Origin: Poecilobothrus nobilitatus
Lineage: Eukaryota > Arthropoda > Insecta > Diptera > Dolichopodidae
Length of the DNA stretch: 64,000 bases
Reading direction: 5' to 3'
Assembly: GCA_947095535.1 (NCBI GenBank)
Contig: OX352772.1
Location: 186,862,179 to 186,926,178, forward strand
A model generated the notes under the pieces. It searched no databases. It was not told where the DNA came from and saw nothing but the letters and a program-made list of their open reading frames with translations. Below, piece after piece: positions 34,262 through 46,449 of this stretch. The position numbers and the translations under genes are program-made. Position 1 is the first letter of the stretch, and each line of letters opens with the position of its first letter.

Positions 34262-35420
34262 TATAACCTACACTTAAAGTATAGGGTATATTAACTTTGG
34301 TATGGTGTTTTTAACCACCAAAAGAAAGCGAGTTAGATATGGACATGTATATATGCTGAAACAGGATCACCTCCTGAGTCGATTTAGCGATGTCCGTTCG
34401 TCCGTCGGTCCGTACGCACGATAATTCAAAAAATACTGATGCTATCTCGATGAAATTTATACTGTTGCTTAACAATGGCTAAAGTAAAGCGGGGATTGCA
34501 AATGGGCGAAATCGGACCATGGGTTCGGGTACCTCCCATACAACTCCCAAAACCGAATACGCATATCTTCGAAATTAATAAAGATAGAAACTTAAAATTT
34601 TGTACGAGGGTGTATTTTCCTAAATCCCTGATATCCCTAAAATTTAAGATGAATTGGAGTGGTTGTTCAGGTACCCCCACACAACTCCCAAAACCGAACA
34701 AGCATATATTCGAAATTAATAAAGATAGAAACTTCAAATTTGGTACTAGGGCATTATTTCCTGAATTCCTGATATTCCTAAAATTTGAGATGAATTGGAG
34801 GAGTTGTTTGGGTACCTCCCACACAACTCCCAAAATCGAACAAGCATATCTTCGAAATTAATAAAGATAGAAACTTCCAATTATATACGAGGGTGATGTT
34901 TCCTGAATTCCTGATTTGCCTAAAATTTTAGATGAATTGGAGTGGTTGTTCGAGTACCTCCGATACAACTCCCAAAACCGAACAAGCATATCTTCGAAAT
35001 TAATATAGATAGAAACTGTAAATTTAATAACAGGGTGTTGTTTCCTGAATCCCTGATTCGCCTACAATTTCAAATGAATTTGAGTGGTTGTTCGAGTATC
35101 TCCCACACAACTCCCAAAACCGAATAAGCATATCTTCGATATAAGAGTATTCTACCCTGTTCTGATGATGTCTCTAAAATTTGAGATGAATTGGGGTAGT
35201 GGTCCGGGTGCCTTCACACATTTCCCAAGACTTAGCAAGCATATCTTAATAAAGATAGAAACCTGAAATTTTGTACAAAGGTTGTAAAAGCATTTATTTT
35301 TTTTAGCTTATATTAAATTCCTAACTAAAATAACTTATGGATTTTTAATTTAATTTGAATTTTTTAGGTGTAGGGTATAAATAAGTCGATTGCATCGACT
35401 TACTGTTACATTTACTTGTT
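34262..35420 (+). mobile_element. Helentron-like family B copy 1, inverted copy
   Basis: Mirror of 26087-27245 with the same central 140-bp tandem units. The stem-loop is at about 35384-35404. Confidence 0.7.
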
Positions 35421-36320
35421 TTTTAGATTGAATTGAACAGTTTTTTTTTGATTTTGAACAGTTTTTAATATATTAAATCTTTTTGAATTATATTAAATTA
35501 AAATATTATTTTTTTATTTATGTTTTTAAACAAACAATTGGTGACATTTCTTGTCGGTATAGCACTAGTTAAGGATGACTTGTTTTTGCTTATTATATTT
35601 TCACCTAATTAATTAAAAAATTTGTTAAAGATTTCAGCTATGTCTTTATATGTTTCCGCAAAATCACCATTTTCCATTTGTACACCATTTCATTTTCCAT
35701 TTTATTCGTTAATTTTTATTATTATTACTATTCTTAATTGTATTATTAATTACTCTCCACAGTTTTTAATTTAATGTACTATTTTTGCTGTAGTAAAAAC
35801 GAGATTTACCGAGATTTAAAAAAAGCGAGATTTTGTAAAAACTTGATTTTGTAAAACGAGACTTTGCAAAAACGAAATTTTGTAAATTTCGTGTCGCACT
35901 GAATAGAACCAGATTATAAAGTTAGTGATATAATAGCGCTACCAAGATCGTAGTATAGTCAACGGTCTAAATTATTAAAAAAACTTTAATAATAGTTTAA
36001 TAGTCCTTATAAAATAGTTAAAAAAGTTGGTAATCATTTTGGATCAAGGAAAATATCAGGCGAATGACCTAACGAAACAACAGCAGTGGATGATCAGGTA
36101 AAAGTATATTATTGAATAAAATACCACGAAAAGATGTAAAAAAAAAATATGTATTATTAAAAATTTTAAATAATATTAGTAATTGAAGGATTCGAAATAT
36201 GTAAAAAAAAAAACACAACTGTAATACAAAATACAAATTCAAAAGTAAATATCAATACGATGTATATGTAATAATACTAAAACTTAGTATTTTTTTTATT
36301 TTTTTTATTCAATAATCTCA
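35421..36320. other. Mirror of the AT-rich stretch with gypsy integrase scrap
   Basis: Inverted copy of 25186-26086, including the TTTGTAAAAACGAG-like tandem repeats at about 35800-35890. Confidence 0.5.
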
Positions 36321-36322
36321 AT

Positions 36323-39300
36323 CTAGGAGTATGTTCCCTTGTAATAAAAAGTAGTTGAGACTAAATTGGATGGGATACGGACGGACAAAATGCGGATAAA
36401 GAATAATGAGACGGTAATTTGCGTCATAAATCTGTTAACATTCCTATTGAATTTGTCCAAATTGTAAATCAAAAAATCGTCAATTTTTGGAAACACAGAG
36501 GATGGTAATACGTTGCACATTTTTGCAGTTTTCACAACAAACAATTTGCTATAACCAGTAGAAAGATTAATTAGAAAGTTCCGCATAGTAGGTATGAGCA
36601 CTTGAGGTCCCTTTAGTGGTGTGGTGGAATGTTTTGAGAGGTGGCATCAGCGATTTTATCTCATCTGAACAAATGTTTCAACATTCCCCACAAAATATCT
36701 ATAAAAACGAGGAAGAATACAGTTGACTTTGTCAACTCTTAGATACCCGTACGAACCGTTAGTATGTTCACAGCCTGTCACTCTGCTTACAATATTATTT
36801 TTTTAACATTTTAGTATTTTAAAATAATTTGGGTAAATTTTATAATTTCTAGTACTATGGGTTGTACATATATTCAAACTATATGTTTATATGTACATTC
36901 TTCAAAAGCAGATTCTAATCTTCCACATAACGATTATCAATCCAAAACTTTTTCAAATATTCTATAGTACCATTTAATACTAAGCGGTAAATGTATATTA
37001 AATTTACTAAGTACAAAACAGTAAATGTAATTTTAAATATTATATTATATTATATTTAAATATTCCATTGATAGAATAATTTTTTATAAGTACAATAAAA
37101 TACATATATATGTATGTAAATACGGCACTATATAATATACATATATACTCTTATCATTCACCCACTAGTGGCATATACGATATGTAAATAAACATGATAT
37201 TATATAAGTATTTATATCAATATCATATAAATAAAAATTCTTCAAGCAACCGTTATGTTGTTTATTAATTTACATTTTTTTGTACTACGCATTATATCCT
37301 CAACAATTTCAAATTATCGAGTAAAACAAAATGGAAAAAATTCGTTAAAGCAATTTGTTAGAAAATTTGAAAAAATCAAGTAACACTTTCGTCAATTATA
37401 AAGTAACCCTATATTATTAAAAAAAGTTGTTAACAGAAATAAGAAAATAATGTTGAAGCTTTAATTTTTGTGTATTACTTCAAAAAAATTTTAACAGGTG
37501 TTCAAGTTACAGGTGTTTAAAAATAGGAAATTTTCAGTTTTTGACCCATTACAGCTCCTAAACGGGGGGTGACACAAAAAAAATTTCTGAAATGACTCAT
37601 ACTTATTTTCAAAGATCTAACATCTGTCGAAATTTCAAGTTTCCAACTTAAACCGTTTAGAAGATAGAAGGGTTAAAGGATTTTGCAAAATTTTAGTTTC
37701 GCATAACGGTAAATTAAGACAACGTATGCCACAACTATATATTTATTGTATATATACTTTTAAAGCTAATGGAAGTAGTAATCGTTTGACGTTTTCAAAA
37801 TGAAGATATACTTTATACAACTTGTGCTATAATAATTTAAATATAGAGCTTTTTTGAACCTTTGGGGAGCTGTAGCTCCGTAACGGGTGGGGCTACGAAA
37901 AAAAGTTATTAAAAATAAAATTAATATTTTTATGAGATCTATCAGCGGTTAAAATTTCATAGCTCTATTACAAAAAAAATGTGGGGATCTAAAAGTTAGG
38001 TGTTCGAGAGCTACCCTAAGGCTTGGTCCAAACTCAACCAAAAAAAATAGGGAACCTACAAATTACTACCAAAATATTTTGTGTAAATTTCAAGATTCTA
38101 GCTTTCTTAGTTTTTGAGTTAGCGTGCTGACGGACGGACGGACGGACATGGCTCAAAAGTCTTAGAATTTTTTTCTGATCCGATCCATACCTTTGAAGGT
38201 ATATCTAGCTCGCTTATTTCGAGGTGTTACAAACGGAGGAGTAATTTTATTATACCCGATCCTATCGTACGGGTATAAAGAGAAAGAGCTCTAATATTAC
38301 GACGAATGTGAAGCGAAGTGAGACAAGCAGTCTCAACGGAGTCTCTAATAAGACGAATGGCGCATTTTTGGTACACCATATATGGGAGCTATATTCCATC
38401 TTGGGTGTTATATAACCCTTATAGATATTTAGCCAGTCCCTGGATCAAAAATATGTCTTGCACCTAGAGAGAAAACTTAAGCATTTAGCAGCACTTTTCG
38501 CTATATCAAAAATTTGATCATTCCATATCATTTTATGATTTAGCTGTATGCCTAAAATACTTAGATTTTCTGATCGTTGTACAATTTCTTCCTGGAACCT
38601 CAGAGTAGGGTTAGTATTCGTTTTTTATTGAGATCTGACAACATCGAGTTTTGGTGGTGTTAAACTGCACTCTGTTGTTAGCACCCCAGCTAGCAATTAT
38701 GGCAAAATCAGGGTTAACCGTGTTGAATATAGTAAGCCGTGCTGCATTGATGGCGGTGTTTGTGACATCCTAGGAAACGCATAAAATTGCACCAGAGTGC
38801 TGTCGTTAGCGAAACTGTGGATTAGATTGAAGGTTGTAGATAAGAGATCGTTGAAAAAATCAAAAAGAGAGTTGGAGCAGGGACGGGTCGTTGCGGACGA
38901 AAGAAAATCTTCAACCTATTTACAGAAAGTAGTTCCAAGGCAGATAGCTTGACATTTGCTGAAACGAGCACCATGCCAAAGTCAATCAAAAGCTTTCGAA
39001 ATATCAAGAGCAACAACAGTTCATTCGCCAGAATAGTGAATGCTGCTGTTAAGTTTTCTACAAAGTTAAGTCAAAACATCGCCAGTGGATCGGTTACATA
39101 TTCTTAAACCATAGTGTCGATCATTTAAAATACCCTTATCATCGATATATTTCCAAAGCTTTTCGTTTATGATCGTTTCTATAACTTTGGAGATAATCGA
39201 AATTATAGCTAAATGCCTATAATTAGATGGGTGGCTTTTGTGACCTTTTTTGGGAATTGGTGAAACATGAGCAGTCTTCCATTAACAGGGATATATCCCA

Positions 39301-39758
39301 GTCGAAAATGATAGGTAAAAAAGGTTAAAAGGAAGCGTGGAATTTGACGCAAAAAGTTTTGCAAATAAGTTTACCTTCCCAAACGAATTTGAAATGATAG
39401 AGTTATTTAGATAGTTAGTTATTATCGATCAGCGGAGGGCATGACAATGCACAAAAAAAAAGTTCTGCTTGACATTTGTTGCATATGTTCAAAAGGAACT
39501 ATTGCATTTGGCCTGGTAGAGGATTTTTTGTTTTAGCCTTTGGTTATGCGGAAACTTTAGCTGATTGATTATTTTCTTGCAATTTTTTCTAGCCTCTTTA
39601 TAGCTCCTGCACGATTCTTCCGAAGCATTAGTCTTGAACAGTTTGAAAATTTTCTTTATATTTTCTATGGCCTTTTTGCAAGTGTTGTTGAACCATAACT
39701 TGGTGTTTTCTTTGGCCGATTTATACGAACTAGGTATAAACAGTTTTATATCTTGCAT
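36323..39758 (-). pseudogene. Jockey-like non-LTR ORF2 remnant, inverted copy
   Basis: Mirror of 21752-25185. The C-terminal part is at 36323-36601, RT blocks at 38282-39490 and the pre-RT region at 39489-39758. It carries 6 extra bases (SAKENT instead of SENT) near 39717 relative to the left arm. Stops are mostly shared. Confidence 0.75.
36704..38277 (-). mobile_element. Helentron-like family A copy 1, inverted copy
   Basis: Mirror of 23227-24804. It carries the GGACGGACGGAC microsatellite near 38132 and the hairpin AGTTGAC-TTT-GTCAACT at about 36721-36737. Confidence 0.7.
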
Positions 39759-41409
39759 TGTTATATTACTAACGTAACGGCATTAGCAAAAGGATTAATT
39801 CCTCCAATTTTACTTTTTTTTTTCTGTTATTTAGGTACTAAGAACTTATTTTTTTTTTTTAATATTAAATTTATGCATACAGTCTATTTAAAAATATAAA
39901 TTATTAGCTATAGAACATTCTGAATTTTTTTTTTGTTCGTTTATGTTAACCGTCCATTCATATGCATACATAAAATTTTTTTTTGTTCGTTTATGTTTAC
40001 CGTCCATTCATATAAATATAACTGTTACCTACATATTAAAAAATAATAAATCGATAAATCAACTAAATAATAATAGTGGGGAATTTGGGAATTTGGTGTG
40101 ACTGTGTTAGCAGATTTTTAATAGCACACTTAAATAAGCATACCATTTTTGTATATTTTGTACCTACATATGTAGTAAAAAAATTTGGTTTTAAAAGTAT
40201 GTAATTGAGAATATATTAAATTGCTTACTTCTAAATGCTAATGTTTTTGAATTAAAAAAAAAATATTTTTCTTTTTCTAGACGATGTAGATATATATGTA
40301 TGTATGTACATAACATATATTTTATGATTAATTCATAATTATTGTTATTGAAAAGACAAATATTTTTGTTATTTACTATTTTTAGAAAAGACTGGATTTC
40401 TTATTTTTAATATATTCTTTTTGTTGTTTAATGTTTTTACATAATTGGAAATATATTCTTAGTTATTATACTTCAGAAAAAGGCATTAGTGGTTCAGATC
40501 ATCATTCCCTAATAGATCTTAATTTAAAGGCAGCTCTCAATTTAGGTATCAATGTTAGGGCCATAATAGGCGATTTTAATATGTTTCGTATGGGCCATAA
40601 TAGGCGATTTTAATATTTTAAGAGTTTCGAAAGAAAAGCCCTATTTTAATTATAATTAAGAAAGGAAAAACACATATCTATATAAATATTATAAATAAAC
40701 ACATTGCTTTTATAAATAAAAATGTATACTAAAAATCAATTGATTTGATGAAAAAAAACTTAAATTTAACACTTGTTTACTAAATTTTAAGGAAATGCAT
40801 ATTAAATTTTACACTGCGTTCTCAAGTGCGGCACATTAACTTGTTTACACATTCATATCTTTCAAATTCATCGCTTTCAAACCAAAAATATTTTCGAAGC
40901 ACATATTATTACATGTATATGTACGCATACAATGCAATGGTCTACATAAAAAACAATAGTCTTTTATAGAAAAAAAAAACATTTATGTATTACGTATACG
41001 TATTGGTATTGGTGAGTTTAGTAAATTTAGATAAAATGTTTATTTTGGTTCTGTAATAATTCTGTTAAAAATTCTGTTATATCTTTGTATGAAAATTTAA
41101 TTTTGAAATTAAGCTAATTTCTCTAATGTTTTTCGATATTATTATTTTAAAATCATGTATTGTCATCGGGATCTGATCTAATGAAGAAAATTTCAAGTCT
41201 CTAGCTCAACGGGAAGTGTGTTTAAAATGGCTTCTAAGATTCCATCCTTTACACAACCAAGTTAATAAAAAGCTGTTAAAAAGAGAAACCTAAATTCTTA
41301 AACAAATAAATAAAATTATAAAATAAAAAAGAAATCCTTATTTCCATTTAGAAAAAAAATAAATATAATAATTTTTACTTTAAAAAAAAAAAATATTTTA
41401 AATTAATTA
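39759..41409. other. Mirror of the AT-rich stretch 20099-21751
   Basis: Includes the inverted copies of the two-copy repeat (39920-40015) and of the unassigned GDFN-containing frame (40431-40613, plus). Confidence 0.6.
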
Positions 41410-41794
41410 GATTGGAGGAGTTAAGTCCGGACCAGCACTCTTTTATATATCAAGGCTCAAAATTGCTTCAAGAATATCATTTTCGGATAGATACACGTCT
41501 GTAAATAGCAAATTGGAGCTATCAGATAAGGAATTAGTCGATGTGGTAACTGGTGCTGTTGGACGATAAACTTGTGGAAAATGATCAGAAAAGAAGTTAC
41601 AAATTACTTTTGGTAATCAGAAACCACATTGTCTTTTGATATCATTTAATTGGGATACCCAAATAATTTCCGTTTTGTGTTAACAAAATCAAAAAATTTT
41701 TTAGGATCAATAACAAGTTTGTTGCCAATATCCGTGACCGTAGTTTTCATATGCTGCATTGGCTTTTTGTTTAAATTCAATTGCAAGTTGCTTA
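41410..41794 (-). pseudogene. Non-LTR pre-RT fragment, inverted copy
   Basis: Mirror of 19714-20098. It ends at the TACA (TGTA) duplication at 41795-41798, beyond which the gypsy LTR stub starts. Confidence 0.75.
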
Positions 41795-41798
41795 TACA

Positions 41799-43383
41799 TG
41801 TAGAAACTTGTGAATTGTTTCCTAAAAATATAACAATACTTGTCTATTAGTAACAAATAAACACAAAACATTACCTGATGCTGATGGATTTTTATAGGGC
41901 AAAAGAGTTGAATAGCGGCGACATCTCCCAGTTGATTAATTCCATCGAAATTAGCAGCAGCAACAGCAGTAGCGATAGTGATCAATCAGTGATTAGCGTT
42001 AAGGACGAAATTAGGAAAATGCCAGAAACAAACAATTTCGTATTCAAAGATGTCGAAGATTCACTGGAAAAATTTAATGGGGAAACGGGCAAAAACTATG
42101 AAGCATGGATAAAAGATTTTGAAGAGATAGTAGAAGTATGTGGGTGGAATGACATTCAAAAGTATTTATACGCTAGAAGATTGTTACAGGGTGCAGCAAA
42201 ATTAGCGGTAGAGGCGAATACAGGAATTGCATCTTTTATGAAACTAAAAACATTGTTACAGTCTGAGTTCACAAAAAAGCCGTCCAGTATTGAAATACAT
42301 AAGATGCTGGAAAAAAGAAAAATGAAACCGTCGGAAAGCCATCTAGAGTACCTGTATGAGATGAAGAGCATAGCAAACAAGGGTAATATGGATGAAGAGT
42401 CATTAATTACTTACATTATCAATGGTATTAACGACAGCGTAAGTAACAAAACAGTGTTGTATGAAGCAAAATCACTAGGTGAATTAAAAGCAAAATTTTT
42501 AGTTTAAAATTTTACTACCAGTAATCAACAGAAGACCAGGTGCAAAAATTGTGGTGCTCTTTCACATTTGGACGACAATTTCCCAAATAAAGAAAAAGGG
42601 AAAAGGTGTTTCAGTTGCAATCAATTTCGCCATATTTCACCACAATGTCCAAATAGGTCAGCAACCACAAGTAAAAGTGTAAGAAGAATCAACAGCGAGA
42701 ACAAAATTCCGGTCATAATAGAAAACAAGGGTTTTAACGCATTCGTCGACAATGGTAGCGACGTGTCACTTATGCAGCAAACAGTACAGGAGTTAATTGG
42801 TGTACAGCTAAGTAGTAAAAAACATACTACATTGAAAGGGTTTGGAAACAACACTTGTTCAATATTGGGTGCGTGTACGGTTAAGGTGAAGATTAAGTCA
42901 ACAATCCATGAAGTGCAATTTGAAGTTGTTCCTGACCACTATATGTCAGATAATATTATTTTGGGTCAACATTTTTTGGAAAAAGGAATATTAGTCATTG
43001 ACAAAGGTAAAGTAATCATAGGAGAGTACGAAGCGATCAGAAAAACAAGCGAAGAATGGAAAGAAGATGAAATTTTACAAATAAATATAGAAGCCGTACA
43101 AAAGGATAATGAGGAATTAAATATTAATTCACAAAACCCAGTATCAACAAAAATTGTACTTGATTTGGTCAACGCATTTGAACCAAACAAAATGGTCAAA
43201 TCAAGTATGCAAATGAAAATAGTCCTGCAGGATGAAGTTCCCATATACCAAAGAGCAAGGAAGCTAGCATTGACCGAGTGTGAAGTCGTGAAAAATCAGA
43301 TAGAAAAATGGTTGGCAGATGGAGTCATAGAAGAAAGTATTTTGGATTTTGCTTCACCAATAGTTTTAGTAAAAAAAAAAGAT
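41799..43383 (+). pseudogene. Ty3/gypsy 5' part (LTR stub, gag, protease), inverted copy, truncated
   Basis: Mirror of 18125-19709. Gag is at 41878-42507, the same TAA follows at 42505-42507, and knuckles plus protease run to 43383. One knuckle residue differs (NQFRHISPQC instead of NQFGHISPQC). The frame breaks off inside LVKKKD at the first reverse transcriptase block, where BEL/Pao sequence is joined. The open frame continuing to 43542 is therefore a chimera with antisense BEL sequence and not a gene. Confidence 0.85.
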
Positions 43384-44918
43384 AGCTCCAAGTGTATAGC
43401 CTTAGTTGCCATTCATATAAAGAACGAAACGTATGCTTTATATTTAGCTGAATCTGAAAACTTCGGGTTTGTGAACGTTTTACCAGAATTGTCATTGCTT
43501 GTGTTACTTCTTGAGCCCGTAAATATCCTTTCAATTTTATAGATTTTTTCTTTGCGTTGTTGATAAAGCGACAACAATAAGCTATGATTCGTGATAATTT
43601 GGTCAACGATGAAAATTTACAATCGAAATCATCTTGCGTTGTGTTCACATAACATTGCACAATTTTTCTTTTTTCTAGTTAAGTTTCCACTTGCTTACTG
43701 CGAGCCCAAGACTCTGCTGGTTTGGACAGCCATTCCCGCCTATTCCAACAAAGTTGAAAATTAGCTAATTCAGCTGGGTGTAACCCCCTTGATGCACAGT
43801 TCACAGGGTTTTGCTTTTTCGGTACATGAGAACACACATTTTTTTCCAGTATGTTGTGAATATGTGACACTCTGTTTGCGATGAAACCACCTTCATCGCA
43901 AACAAAGTGTCACACATTCACTATTCACCTTCATCGCAAACAGGGTGTCCTTCATCGCAAGCCACCTTCATCGCAAACAGGACCACCTTCATCGCAAACA
44001 GCGGGTCACACATTCACTGGAGACACTGGGACACACATCTACTGGGATGTTCTGTCAGCCAAGCCAATACAATTTCTGAATCGCTCCATTCACAAACTGT
44101 GATGCTTTCGGTTAATTTTAGTGATTTTTTGACGAGTTGCACTAATTTAGCCGCCAAGCTTGCCGCACATAATTCCAAGCGTGGTAACGAGATTATTTTG
44201 ATTGAAGCGATTTGATTGATTTGTGTTTGCTGGGGCACTGAGCTACTTTGTGGCCTTCTCCTAAACAATTCCAGCATAACGCTTTTGTTCTTACAAAGTC
44301 CAATCCTTTAATGGGAGCAAGTTCTAAAAAATTTTTACATTTTCTCAAGATATGCGGCTCTTTACACATGGTACAAATAACTCCAGTTACTGACGCGATG
44401 TAAAAACTTTTAGTAGGTGCTTGCTTAACCTCCTTTGATTTAATGTGATTCGGATGATTACGTTGATCAGATTCCAAAGTCCGAAATCTGTTTTCTAAAA
44501 ATTCGTTGAACATTGTGAATTCCGGTACTGTTCGAGAGTTGCCAATCTTTTCCTCCCATAATTGTTGAGTTCGAAATGGTAACTTCTGAACCAAAAAAAA
44601 ATCAAAATACTATTCCAGCTTTCCACGAGGATGTTTAAATTTTTTAAGGAATGATAGGATGCAACAGTGGTGTCCAGCATGGTTTTGATTGCTGCTGCCG
44701 ACTCAGCTGTAATTTGCGGTTGATTTAGTAAAACCCTTAGCTGGGCGTTTACCAACACTCTTTTGTTTTCGTAACGATCAGTGAGAATAGTTATGGCTGA
44801 CTTAAAACATGATTCTTCTAAATTTAAATGTTGAATGAGTATTGCTGCATCTCCCTCCATTTTAGTCTTTAGCACGTTCAACTTCTGCATATTCGACATT
44901 TGTGAGTATTGAAGGAAA
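43384..44918 (-). pseudogene. BEL/Pao Gag-Pol fragments left of the Polinton-like insertion
   Basis: On the minus strand from 44918: gag middle (about 44640-44918, LQYSQMSNMQKLNVLKTKME and ILTDRYENKRVLVNAQLR), gag C-terminus with cysteine knuckles (44193-44594, CTMCKEPHILRKC and CWNCLGEGHKVAQC), then directly RNase H (44014-44250, LPRLELCAASLAAKLV, WSDSEIVLAWL), a minisatellite, and pol linker plus integrase start (43384-43885). The protease and reverse transcriptase between the knuckles and RNase H are deleted. The last 500 bases are a third copy of 30278-30786. Confidence 0.85.
43850..44015. repeat. Foldback and minisatellite of about 17-21-bp units in BEL/Pao pol
   Basis: At 43856-43885 the minus strand reads FIANRVSHIH. 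From 43890 the plus strand reads FIANKVSHIH, so the sequence folds back on itself around ACCACC. The unit CCTTCATCGCAAACAGG then repeats about four more times with small variants up to about 44003. The array is a local, inverted amplification of pol codons. Confidence 0.85.
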
Positions 44919-44924
44919 TAGGCG
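44919..44924. repeat. Target site duplication TAGGCG, left copy
   Basis: Identical to 55708-55713. A 6-bp duplication is the size made by Polinton/Maverick integrases. Confidence 0.95.
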
Positions 44925-45730
44925 AGTAGATAGGTAGGCACTTGGGCCAGACAGGTAGATCAGTAGATCAAGGTCACCCGGAAGTAGGTCAAGGTCACCC
45001 AGAAGTAGGTCAAGGTCACCCGGAAGGCCAGACAGGAAGTATGTCAAGGTCATTTTAAAAGTAAGTCAGACTGGCGGCGATCGTCAGTTGTTTATAAAGA
45101 TTGTATACTTGGTTTAAGTAATAGGTATGCAGGAAAATAGTAGGAAAAAAAAATGCTTTTTCATACAATGTAAAGAGAAAAAAACTGTACCTATACGTTT
45201 CTTTAAAATTTAAAAAAAAGTGCAAACTGGTTTTTTACATCTTAGATGAAGAATCAACAAAATTAATGCAATTTTGAGATGTATTTTTTTTTCTTTTTTT
45301 CTTGTTTTTTCTTTTTTTTATGAAGTATTTAAAGAAGAGGAAATAAAAACCATTAATTAATTGCGAGTATCACCGTATAAGATTTTATTGTTATGTAAGA
45401 ATGTTGACAAAAATATGAATAAAAAGAAAACAAACAGAAAATCAAAAATATCTAACATGTGGTTTAAGTAATAGGCGTAAATGCGTTTTTATAAAATGTA
45501 AAGAGAAAAATTTAAACAAATTAAGTGTACCTATGCGAATTTTTAAAATTAAAAGAAAAAAGTGCAAAGCTGGTTTTTAAATCTGAATCAACCTTGACCA
45601 AATTGATATTTTGAGGTGAATTTTTTCTTTTCTTTTTTGTTCTGATGAAATATTTAAAGAAGAGGAAAGAAAAAATTATTAGTATTTTAAGATTTTATTG
45701 ATATGTAAGAATGTAGAACAAAAAAGATGT
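44925..45730. repeat. Left terminal inverted repeat of the Polinton-like element
   Basis: The outer 130 bases contain three to four copies of a 21-bp unit close to GTAGGTCAAGGTCACCCGGAA. After a stretch TTTATAAAGATTGTATACTTG come two diverged subrepeats of about 260-350 bases (45112-45460, 45462-45725). Each contains TTTAAGTAATAGG, TGTAAAGAGAAA, GTGCAAA, a TTTAAAGAAGAGGAAA segment and TAAGATTTTATTG. All recur inverted at 54335-55707. Confidence 0.85.
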
Positions 45731-45838
45731 ATTCTTATGTTGTGTTAAAAAAAAAAAAAATAAAACAAATTTATTTATATGTTTGAAATAATTTTTTATT
45801 TAAAAATATTTAATAATTTTATAGAAATCTGTGCTGTT

Positions 45839-46408
45839 TTAATCTAACATTTTTTCTTTTAAAAGATACATATATACATTATAACAATTTTTAACAGCAC
45901 ATCTGAAATTGTTGTTTAATAAGTGTATAGGACAATTTGCTTTAAAGTTATCAATCTTTTGTAATGACGGCAAGTTTCTGCTTAAATCTTCTATTTTATC
46001 ACTGTCAATGTACTTTTGAAGGAATAGTTTTTTTTGTTCTCCTTTAACATAAATTTTTTCCGCTGACTCTAAATAGTGTTTTAATATGCATTTTACATCT
46101 AAATATTCAACTAGACCGTTATTCCATTTAAGTCCATTTATTTTATTTTCGCAATACTGGTTATTATATTTCATATCCGGACTAAGTTCCTCTGAGGGGT
46201 ACGGTGCTTTGAAGTGATAGACAGTTGGAATTAAACTTCCTTTTTCAAGTATGGCTAATTCTTTTAGGAAATATTGCTTTTCATGTCCTTGTAAAAATTG
46301 TAGGTCAACTATGAGAACTCGTTTAACCATGTCGACGGTTTGTGTAAGAATACTCATTAGAATAAATAAATTTACATTTATATTCACTTCGGCAAAAGAG
46401 CTTTTCAT
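45839..46408 (-). CDS. Polinton-associated protein, possibly a DnaQ/DEDD-like nuclease fold
   Basis: 189 codons from the ATG at 46408, intact; a second plausible start is the Met at 46327. It contains KRVLIVDLQFLQG, FLKELAIL, a HFKAPYPSEEL segment, GLKWNNGLVEYLDV, KIYVKGEQKKLFLQKYI and a C-terminal Cys/His pair (CPIHLL) followed by CAVKNCYNVYMYL. This order recalls uncharacterised insect transposon proteins in which an acidic residue after a first strand (VDLQ) and a second helix (KEL) suggest an exonuclease-like fold; I cannot confirm catalysis. It is the first gene inside the left repeat, divergent from the ATPase. The 50832-51164 product looks like a distant relative. Confidence 0.55.
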   Translation of the reverse strand: MKSSFAEVNINVNLFILMSILTQTVDMVKRVLIVDLQFLQGHEKQYFLKELAILEKGSLIPTVYHFKAPYPSEELSPDMKYNNQYCENKINGLKWNNGLVEYLDVKCILKHYLESAEKIYVKGEQKKLFLQKYIDSDKIEDLSRNLPSLQKIDNFKANCPIHLLNNNFRCAVKNCYNVYMYLLKEKMLD

Positions 46409-46449
46409 ATAAATATAGGTTAACAGTGCTATTTTTAACTAATACAACT

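Larger units (their letters stand above)
18125..43383. repeat. Giant imperfect palindrome, two arms of about 12.6 kb
   Basis: Every feature from 18125 to 30720 recurs in reverse order and orientation at 30787-43383; paired coordinates sum to 61504-61510 throughout. The arms differ by scattered substitutions and small indels. Examples are a 6-base insertion near 39717, Val/Glu in the BEL integrase, a Gly/Arg change in the gypsy knuckle and Thr/Arg near 25062 and 36446. They are very similar but not identical. The arms end inside gypsy pol on the left and at an abrupt junction at 43383 on the right. Confidence 0.95.

Noticed and set aside
42568..43542. Long plus-strand open frame of 324 codons
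   Set aside because: Real gypsy pol sequence only up to 43383; the rest reads antisense BEL/Pao sequence across the rearrangement junction. It is a chimera by chance.
43881..44215. Plus-strand frames with repeated SSQT peptides
   Set aside because: Translation of a minisatellite made from BEL/Pao pol codons in antisense and shifted frames.
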